Shown here one piece after another: positions 56,552 through 64,000 of a stretch of 64,000 nucleotides of DNA. Positions within the stretch are counted from its first letter, which is position 1, and each line of letters begins with the position of its first letter. A program made the translations under genes and the position numbers. The notes under the pieces were generated by a model. The model searched no databases. It saw only the letters and a list, made by a program, of their open reading frames with translations, and was not told the origin of the DNA. This DNA is from Corylus avellana (lineage: Eukaryota; Streptophyta; Magnoliopsida; Fagales; Betulaceae). The stretch is from the NCBI RefSeq assembly GCF_901000735.1, contig NC_081546.1, forward strand, positions 13,655,629-13,719,628. The letters run 5' to 3'.

Positions 56552-57454
56552 GAAATTATTTCAAATCATCAAATGTATCTTTGAATCACAAAAGATATCC
56601 AAGAATCATCCCACTTAATTGAATTGAAGTAAAACAATTGGAAAATAAAATTCATTAAATTGGAAAATATTACATGATATGAGAATAGTGTTACTAATCC
56701 TAAGTGAAGCTTCATCCTCAATCTTATTTGAGTGTTTAGCCTGTCATGGAATTTAAAGATAAAACAATTGTATCCATGGATTGAGAAGCTTACAAATTAA
56801 AACTCCAAAGTTGAGAACATCAAAAGTTAGGAAGACCCTAAACTCTCTTCTCTCTACTTTGAAATTTCGTACTCTATATCCTCCTACAATTTTCTCTGAA
56901 GTCTATTCTATTTATAGGGCTTTGCCTAGGGTTTTCTAGGGGTTTAACCTAAAAAACAGCGCCAGGTCAGACAAGTGCTCTCCATCGCACACTAGGAGTG
57001 CACACTTAATCACAAGAAATTATTTCAAATAATCAAATGTATCTTTGAATCACAAAAGATATCCAAGAATCATCACACTTAATTGAATTGAAGTAAAACA
57101 ATTGGAAAATAAAATTCATTAAATTGAAAAATATTACATGATATGAGAATAGTGTTGCTAATCATATATTGAGTGTTTAGCCTCTCATGGAATTTAAAAA
57201 TAAAACAAGTATAATTGTATCCATGGATTGAGAAGCTTACAAATTGAAACTCCAAAGTTGAGAACATCAAAAGCTAGGAAGACCCTAAACTCTCTTCTCT
57301 CTACTTTGAAATTTCGTACTCTATAGCCTCATACAATTTTCTCTGAAGTCTATTCTATTTATAGGGCTTTGCCTAGGGTTTTCTAGGGGTTTAACCTAAA
57401 AAATAGCGCCAGGTCAAACAAGTGCGCTCCATTGTACACTAGGTGTGCTCGATC
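56552..57454. repeat. Two-unit direct repeat, period about 464 bp
   Basis: 56552-56998 recurs at 57016-57454 with scattered differences. Each unit starts GAAATTATTTCAAAT, contains CTATTTATAGGGCTTTGCC and ends after GCGCCAGGTCA. The second unit lacks about 30 bp (around 56705-56735). Its nature is unresolved; terminal-repeat-like, but with no TG...CA ends or target duplication seen. Confidence 0.7.
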
Positions 57455-57769
57455 CCTCTCGAGTATGCATATTTTCTCCTGCGGCGTAGTGCTTGGGCGC
57501 TGCTTGCTTGGGCATAGGCGAGGGTGCGCTCGAGTGTGCTCTTGCTAGGCTCGAGCATAGGGCCGTGCGCTCAATCTCACTTTCGTTTGTGCTCTTTTTT
57601 TCAAACTTTTCATTTTTCACATCAAGACTGCAGTTTTCCCTTAGCAACCTGCAAAACACTAAAACCACAGAATTTGCACAAGACATCAGATTAGGACATA
57701 GCTAAAAGATTAACAGATATAAATTAGAGGGCTCAAATATGAAATATTTAGAACTCATCACCAACCAAC

Positions 57770-58475
57770 CAATTTTTTCAAACCCAAACCTCCCTTCAAC
57801 TTAGGAACACATATAATCCCAAGCAACTTTAGGATTATATTAGCAGTGTCCCTCACTGTCATTCCACAAGAAAGGATTACACTTTCTCTTATTAAGTTTA
57901 AGGAAAAAATGCAAAATCAGTTCATGTGGTTTACCTGATTTGCAATTAACTCACTGTGCTATCAAAATGAATTCAAAAGTCCTTGAGGTATGCCAAAAAA
58001 AAATTTAGTCTTTACAATCAAATTTTGTTCATTGACTTAACATATTCTGATAACGTGAAACGTTAGAGCCAATAAAATTGTAATACTTGCCATATTTATG
58101 TTAGTGTCACGTTAAAGGAATATGTTAAATTAGTGGAAGGAATTTGACTGTAGGGACTATTTATTTATTTATTTTTTGCATACCTTAGGGATCTTTGAGT
58201 TCATTTTGATACTACATGGAGCTAATTGTAAATGAGGAAAACCACAAGGACTAATTTTGCATTTTCCCCTATGTTTAATCACTTTCTTAGGTAAAAGGAA
58301 AATAGAATACCAGTAAATTTGGATACTATAGTTTACCGAAGTCAAGAGTTTTAATCTACCCACAAAAGAGAGATGCTTAGCCAACCAAGAATTGATTCTA
58401 CTACAGATTATATCCAATAAACACTCACAATCAGCAGCTGAGAGCTTCTTAGAAATAAGAGGGTCTCCCAATGAT
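57770..58475 (-). mobile_element. Degraded LINE reverse-transcriptase fragment, split by a MITE
   Basis: Minus-strand peptide 58471 to about 58270 (KKLSAADCECLLDIICSRIN, SFVGRLKLLTSVNYSIQIYW) is LINE RT thumb sequence. After the inserted foldback it resumes at about 57895 (KRKCNPFLWNDSEG, KVAWDYMCS) with stops. Neither end of the element is preserved. Confidence 0.75.
57902..58269. mobile_element. Mutator-like foldback MITE inside the LINE fragment
   Basis: Arms of about 100 bp are inverted: left GGAAAAAATGCAAAATCAGT, right (inverted) GGGGAAAATGCAAAATTAGT. It is flanked by a 9-bp target duplication with one mismatch (TAAGTTTAA at 57893-57901, TATGTTTAA at 58270-58278; the first and last flank bases may overlap the terminus by one). 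Confidence 0.75.
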
Positions 58476-59990
58476 CAACTTTTCATTTTCCCTTAATTAA
58501 ATATCTAATCTATTGAACAGAGATGAAGTTCATATGTTTCTTTCTTTCTTTCTTAAATATTCTTAAACGACACCGACAAATATGTATTATACCCATTACA
58601 CTGCACCACACGTTGATCAAATTTGATATCTCAAGTATCCTAGCTAGGCTAGGCACGTGAAGATATATGTATTGAACTTAGCATTTATTTATTCCAATCT
58701 CGTTTGAATCAGAATAGATATAACAAAAAGAACAACTCTTTATATTTGCTTCTTTTCAACTCGTCCGGCAAGAACGAGATGAAATAGACAGTGGTTTGAC
58801 GACCAATCATTTGACCCAAGGAGATCATGATCATGTTCGATCATGAGGATCTGGATTTCTATATATAAAGCATGCACGTCGCAGGGCCCAATGATAATGG
58901 TGAGGCTTCTTCTCCAATCTCCATCGGCCTCTAGCTCCCTCAAATGCACTGATCACTTACATCTCTCCTAATCCTACTCATCATGGAGTTCGATCTTGAT
59001 TAGAAAGAATGGAAAAAGGAAAAAAAGGTTAATCATTCAATTAATTTTTGATTAACACGAAATCAGTACTGGTATATATATATTGGGATGCAGTAGCTTT
59101 TTTTTTTTGTTTTTGAAAAATTTGTCATCGAAATATAAGAAATAAATTAGAAAAATATTGTTCCTTTTACCAATTTAGCTTAAAAGAAAATATTAGACAT
59201 CGCTTTTCCTGTCTTGTTGCTTTGACAATTGTGAAGAAAAATGTTTTTCCTCTTGGCAAATTTAGCATGAAAGAAATTAGAAATATTGTTCTCGCCACTT
59301 TTTGTTTTTCTAGGTATATATGGAACGGATTTGTTGATACAGTTAACCGCTACCCTTCAACTCGGACAAGGATACCTCCAAACAAAGAAGCAAAGGGTGA
59401 CTCGTCTGATTACATTAACAGGAAACACTCTGATGCCTAAGTCAACAAATTTTACTTTATATAAGTGAGACTACTTTGCCCTAGGGTTTGTGGCCTCCTT
59501 AATTTCAGTAAGGAGGCCGAAGGTTATAGGAGCCCGAATGTCCGTGGGCTTGGAAGGCTGCTGTGGGCCTTTATCGGGCCGACAGTATTACCTATGATCA
59601 CCAAGATCCATTATGAAGAACGCCGGCCTCTAGTTCCAATGGTTGAATAAGAGACCCTAAGATGGAAATTAATTATGTATGTATGCATAAAGAATTCTAG
59701 ATAATGAAGTTGGCGTTTACATGGAGCAATATTCTAATGCAGTGGGCACACATAGTCAGCACATGTGGCTTAAGCCTCTGGAAAATTCTTCACCACTATA
59801 ACCCAAATTCTTTATGGGTGAGAGAGATTTCAATTTCAAACACAAAAGGAAATTAAATAAATATTATTATTGTTTGACCTTTGAGAGTTGAGAGTTTGTT
59901 GCTAAATCTACATGTTTGCATGTCAACCTTTTGTGTGGAGAGTGCTTCTCACGTTCTCATTTTTCTTCAAACACAAGCATCGATTATCAA
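58476..59990. other. Intergenic region upstream of the peroxidase gene
   Basis: No gene recognised. The frames at 58740-58949 and 59222-59650 lack codon-like conservation or family motifs. The stretch 59380-59660 is GC-richer and resembles LTR-type sequence (AACACTCTGATGCCTAAGTC), but I cannot define ends. Confidence 0.4.
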
Positions 59991-59996
59991 CAACCC

Positions 59997-60004
59997 TATA
60001 AAAG
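59997..60004 (+). promoter_or_regulatory. TATA box of the peroxidase gene
   Basis: TATAAAAG lies 80 bp upstream of the ATG, predicting a start near 60030 and a 5' UTR of about 55 nt. Confidence 0.7.
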
Positions 60005-60083
60005 CAAGACTAATTAACACACATATTCCACAAACTCCGCACGTCTCTCTTGCTAGTGATAGAAAATAGTCGATCAAAGAAAC

Positions 60084-61756
60084 ATGAAATTTGGGCATTT
60101 GGCTCTCTTTGTCTTCCTCCTTCATTTGGGGTTGTCGGCCATTGAACCTGTTACTGCGACTACTAAAAATCCTGCAGATTACTTGTCTTTCGATTACTAC
60201 CTTAAAACATGTCCGGATGCTGAGGGCATCATCCAGCAAAAAGTGGGAGCCTGGATTCAGAAGGATTTCACCTTGGCTCCTAGCCTCATTCGTCTGCACT
60301 TCCACGACTGTGCTGTTAGGGTAAGCAGGGACATATACTTTATATATATAGATACAGTTTCTATAAATCATATCAAACTCATTGTTGAAACTAAATCCTT
60401 GCCTTTCTTCATTTCTTTTGTTTTGATTAATGAATTTCTAATAACAACACAAATATATATGAGAAATGTTACTCAGAATTCTCAAGTGTCCATCTCTAAA
60501 TATTTTCTTTATGCTTTTGTTTTTATTTAAAAAGTGGACCTTAATGCGCTACTTAAACAAGAATGTTAGGAGATGGACACTTGAGAATGCCGAGGAGAAT
60601 TTTTCTATATATATATGGCATTATTTTTGGTTTATATAATTTCATTTTTTAAACGAGTAATAGTATTTAGTAAACTCCTATACAACTGTCATACAACTTG
60701 AATAAAAATCATACTTTAAATCAGCAATGGTTTGTAAGAAAAAGAAGAATCAGAGTTTCTTTTATTCCACTTACGTGGTATTACTCTATAAAATAGCATT
60801 TTTTTTTTTTGGGTACAATACATAGAAATTTGTTAGCTAAATCTTCATGCAAATGAAAACGATATAAGCAAACTTTTCACTTTTGGGCTATAGGAGAAAA
60901 ACACAAATCTAAGAAAAAGCACCACAAAAGAGAAGAATTCCACTGTTCAACTAGAGACATGTTGGTATATCTTCTTAAGTTCCTTATGCACTATCTATAA
61001 TTATTGCAGGGATGCGACGCATCCATTTTGTTGAACTTTAAAGGAAGTGAGAGGGCATCATATGTCAGCAGTACTCTGAGAGGTTTCCAAGTGATTGACG
61101 AAATCAAGGCAGCGCTCGAGAAGAGGTGCCCTAGAACCGTCTCTTGTGCCGACATTCTCACCGCCGCCGCCAGAGACGCCACTGTCTTTGCCGGAGGTCC
61201 GTTCTGGCAAGTCCCATTCGGGCGCAAAGACGGGAGAATTTCAATAGACAAAGAAGCCGAAAGGGTCCCTCAAGGGCATGAAAATGTTACCACCCTGATC
61301 AATTACTTCAAAACTATAGGTTTAGATATTCTTGATTTGGTCACTCTCTCTGGAGCACACACCATTGGTAGAGCTTCCTGCTCTACATTTCTAAACAGGG
61401 TCTACAACTTCAACGGAACCAAAAGGCCCGATCCCTCACTCAATACCTCTTACTTGAATCTATTGAAGAGAAGATGTAGACGGACGACGGACCTTGTTTA
61501 CCTCGACGTAATAACTCCGAGGACGTTCGACACCGTTTACTACACAAATCTTCAAAAGAAAGTAGGGTTGTTAACGACGGATCAAGAACTCCATTCAGAT
61601 CAAAGAACATCTCCCTTTGTGGAAGCAATGGCATCTCAACCCTTTCTCTTTCAGAACCAGTTTTTGGTGTCCATGGTGAAGCTTGGGAACGTCCAAGTTC
61701 TCACTAGGAATGGAGGTGAAGTTCGCATGAATTGCAATTACGTCAATCATCGCTGA
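60084..61756 (+). CDS. PER7-like: Class III secretory peroxidase, Peroxidase 7-like, two exons
   Basis: This is a heme peroxidase that uses H2O2 to oxidise phenolics in the cell wall or vacuole. Exons are 60084-60320 and 61010-61756 (intron 60321-61009, GT-AG), giving 327 residues. Residues 1-25 are a signal peptide. The distal motif is IRLHFHDC with Arg70 and His74; GCDAS starts at residue 80. The proximal heme ligand is His196 in TLSGAHTIGR. Eight cysteines (43, 76, 81, 119, 125, 203 and two near the C-terminus) fit the four family disulfides. NVT and NGT are possible N-glycosylation sites. Two distal-pocket positions are atypical: Ala77 where most members have Phe (HFHDCF), and Val98 where the distal Asn of the PNxNS motif is expected. 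Ala77 matches what I recall of Arabidopsis Peroxidase 7. The intron is at the classic first-intron position; other family introns are absent. Physiological substrate is unknown. Confidence 0.92.
60461..60606. mobile_element. Small MITE in the peroxidase intron
   Basis: Inverted ends share ATTCTCAAGTGTCCATCTC: left arm 60478-60496, right arm inverted at 60573-60594. About 146 bp, flanked by ATATAT on both sides. Confidence 0.65.
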
Positions 61757-61799
61757 AGGGTATCCAGCGTGTCGATGTTAGTTTCCAAGTTTCGCATTC

Positions 61800-61805
61800 A
61801 ATAAA
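61800..61805 (+). terminator. Poly(A) signal of the peroxidase gene
   Basis: AATAAA lies 44 nt after the stop codon. Confidence 0.5.
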
Positions 61806-63174
61806 ATTGAAGCTTGGCCTTGAGAATCCCAAATTGTTAGGAGTTGATTTGGCTCCATGTATTTTAGTCAAGGTTTTATTTTTTATAAACCCGTGGTGCA
61901 ATATGATAAACATTTATACTTATTTTATACGACTTTTTGAAGGTTATTGGTGTCACTTCATAACAGGTATTAAAGTGATTTTTTTTTTTTTTAATTCTTT
62001 GTAAATCATTACTTATTTCAAAAGTTTAAACCCTTATGTATTCAATAGACCACATGTAATACCCAAAAAGAATAAAAATTACTATAAAAAAAAAGATAAT
62101 TTATTAGCGGTGATATTTTGTCGCGAGTCGCCGCTATTGCTTTTTTAGCAACGACATGTTGACGCTAATGTTGTCGACATTAAAAATATTTAGAAAGGTT
62201 TTCAAAAGTTTTGCAAGTTTTGTTTAAGTGATAAATTAAACAACTTTCTTCATTTTTCTCTCACAAAAACTTAAAATTTTGTTTCACCTTTATATCATGC
62301 CAATCATCTCTTATTACTATTAAAACAAAAAATTCACAACAAAAATATTTATCAATTAATCACACTAAGAGTTTGTTTGGGTTTACGTTTGAGAAATACA
62401 GCTTTTAAGTTTAAAAGAACTTTTGAAAAAAAACTTCATTTTTAAGCTTTTGTCAAAATGACGTTTTGGCCATTTTTTGACTCATAAAAGTGCTTTTTAA
62501 TTTTTTTATCAAACAAATACTTTTTTTGTTTTTTTTTTTTGTTTTTTTTTTTCAAACAGACTTTTTGAGTATTAAAAGCATTTTTAAGTCCTCAAATGCA
62601 TCCCAAACAGGCCCTAAAACTCTACCCCAACACCTCTATAAGGATACTGGGAATCTATGCCCTCGAGGAGTTGGCAGGGTGACTCATGACTCATAATTTC
62701 AAATTCTTTGCATTTTATTTCGAATCTCATTGATTCTTTTATTTAAAAATTAGAAATAGAAATTTCCTTGTAGCTAGGCTGTCATTGGTTGATGCCAGGC
62801 AAACTGAACAAGACGCTGTCTTAGCTTCTGGCCGGCCTCAATTCGATATCGATCAAAATCTAACAGCCTAGCAAGTCTTGACCTTTTCTTTTGGTATCAA
62901 TAGTTTTTTATTTTGATAATGGTGGATTATAACAGAAAAAAAAAAAAAAATTAAACTGAGAGTTTTGCATGACCTAAGTGACAATGAAGATATGAAGACG
63001 TACAGTACTTGGTCTCTTATTTTCCTTTCCTTTATTTTTTATCTTTGTTTTGGGATGAGGGAGGTGGGGTTTAATAGACAAAGTTACAAAAAGTTAGAGT
63101 AATATTACTGTTTACACTCATTTAATTATCGCACCAATATCAAACCCGCTAGCATAACTTTCTTTATTTTTTAA
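61806..63174. other. Intergenic DNA downstream of the peroxidase
   Basis: No gene. 62080-62200 starts ACTATAAAAAAAAAG and carries TTAGCGGTG / GTCGCGAGTCGCCGC / GACGCTAATG motifs like the CACTA end at 1-257, a probable short remnant. Long T runs lie at 62519-62552. Confidence 0.4.
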
Positions 63175-63387
63175 TTTTTATTGATAAACAGAGCCTGATC
63201 ATTACAATACTATAGATATATACAAGTTTCTATCTATGATACACTTAATGGCCTCATGAGCCAAAACATGAGCGGTAGAGTTTGCGCTTCTCTTTACATG
63301 CTCAATCCTCCAAGACTGAAAAAGATATGTTCTCGTTTTTGATACTAAAACGTGTTTTAAGTGGCTAATTAATATAATTCTAACCAT
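63175..63387 (-). pseudogene. 3' fragment of a LINE RNase H domain
   Basis: Minus-strand peptide SWRIEHVKRSANSTAHVLAH followed by EAIKCIID is the end of an RNase H domain of plant L1 elements (compare HREANETAHRLARAA in 53662-54429). The rest of the element is missing. Confidence 0.7.
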
Positions 63388-63542
63388 TTAGAAAAGACAA
63401 AAAAAAAAAAAAAAAAGAAAAAAAAGAAAAAGGTAAGCTACTTAAAACATACTGGGTTACTGGTTAGCCCGTATGATGTATGTGTAATAAATGAGTGTGA
63501 AGAGTATATTACTTAAAAAAATAAAAAAGTTATATTATATAT

Positions 63543-63699
63543 TAAGAAATGTTACACACACTTTCAATGAAAATTACCATTGAATTCAAAATCCAATAAT
63601 AATCTATCTAAAATCTAATAGTGATTTTTAATGTCACATCAAAGATTGTGCATTTGAAAGTATGATAGCGGGAGTATCGTGTGTATAACATTTCTCTTA
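63543..63699. mobile_element. Small MITE
   Basis: Inverted ends: left TAAGAAATGTTACACACAC, right (inverted) TAAGAGAAATGTTATACACA. Length 157 bp, non-coding. The TA at each edge could be the target duplication. Confidence 0.6.
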
Positions 63700-64000
63700 T
63701 AGATTTATGTGACTATAAAGAAGTGAGTTTTATATATTAGCATCTAGAGCATATCTAACGTACTTTACAATAAGCCTGCATCCCTCTTTCATGCATTTAC
63801 TAAAGCGATATTAACTGAAAAACCTAAATACGACTCCAAACGACACCTATTCAACTGCCTAGATGTTTCACTTAGATTAAACGGAAAAAGATCTAATCTA
63901 ACAGATAATATTCAACCAAACACAAATATGTAATGAACATTCAATAACACAAATATTTGGTTACGAAGAGGAAACCATTTAGAGAACTCTCTAAATGTAA
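63700..64000. other. Window edge, no gene seen
   Basis: Anonymous AT-rich sequence. Confidence 0.5.

Noticed and set aside
57414..57686. 90-codon minus-strand frame with SSLARAHSSAPSPMPKQ
   Set aside because: No family resemblance. It lies at the end of the 464-bp repeat in sequence with simple GCGCTCGAG-type repeats.
1..64000. tRNA, rRNA, CRISPR arrays, bacterial-type operons or a biosynthetic gene cluster
   Set aside because: None seen. The only tRNA-like signals are the SINE copies, the short repeats are transposon termini, and the three genes have unrelated functions.

Overview
This is nuclear DNA of a flowering plant, almost certainly a eudicot and probably an outcrossing woody species. 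The evidence is intron-bearing genes of plant-type families (DNA-3-methyladenine glycosylase I with a long N-terminal extension, class I-like small heat-shock protein, class III peroxidase), a strongly AT-rich background, and dense plant transposons (CACTA, hAT, Mutator-like foldbacks, LINE, SINE, a TRIM-like element, an LTR). Only three distinct genes are convincing. Two of them appear twice.

Layout. (1) 1-9314: end of a CACTA element, then segment A with the glycosylase gene (minus strand, five exons, coding 2951-4946). (2) 9315-9513: left part of a hAT element, then a 100-N gap. (3) 9614-25132: a contig with a second segment A (second glycosylase gene, 12028-14024), a linker carrying a TRIM-like element and a SINE, then segment B, which starts with the same 2.05 kb as segment A but then diverges and lacks the glycosylase gene. 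(4) 25233-26076: after another 100-N gap, the right part of the hAT element, followed by a second linker and a second segment B. (5) 31997-35115: a local duplication around a 630 bp LTR. (6) 37832-44481 and 44584-52533: two copies of a segment carrying a heat-inducible small heat-shock protein gene (42147-42626 and 50580-51059) between two related CACTA-like elements. (7) 51577-55873: the downstream CACTA-like element with a nested, 5'-truncated LINE. (8) 56552-58475: repeats and a LINE remnant hit by a foldback element. (9) 60084-61756: a two-exon class III peroxidase resembling Arabidopsis Peroxidase 7. (10) 61806-64000: intergenic DNA with LINE and MITE remnants.

Main conclusion. The apparent tandem duplications look largely like two haplotypes laid end to end. 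If the contig 9614-25132 is removed, its neighbours overlap by 53 bp (9461-9513 against 25233-25285) and rebuild one hAT element flanked by a matching 8-bp target duplication. The removed contig is collinear with the rebuilt sequence, except that it has the empty hAT site. The two heat-shock segments likewise meet at a gap, with the end of one overlapping the start of the next. The true haploid locus would then hold one glycosylase, one small heat-shock protein and one peroxidase gene, and the copy differences (hAT, poly(A), Mutator-like and foldback insertions) would be heterozygous insertion polymorphisms. The A/B sharing of 2.05 kb and the 32-35 kb duplication are not explained this way and look like real duplications.

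The three genes have unrelated roles (base-excision repair, heat-stress chaperone, extracellular redox) and show no sign of joint regulation. All identity statements are comparisons by eye.
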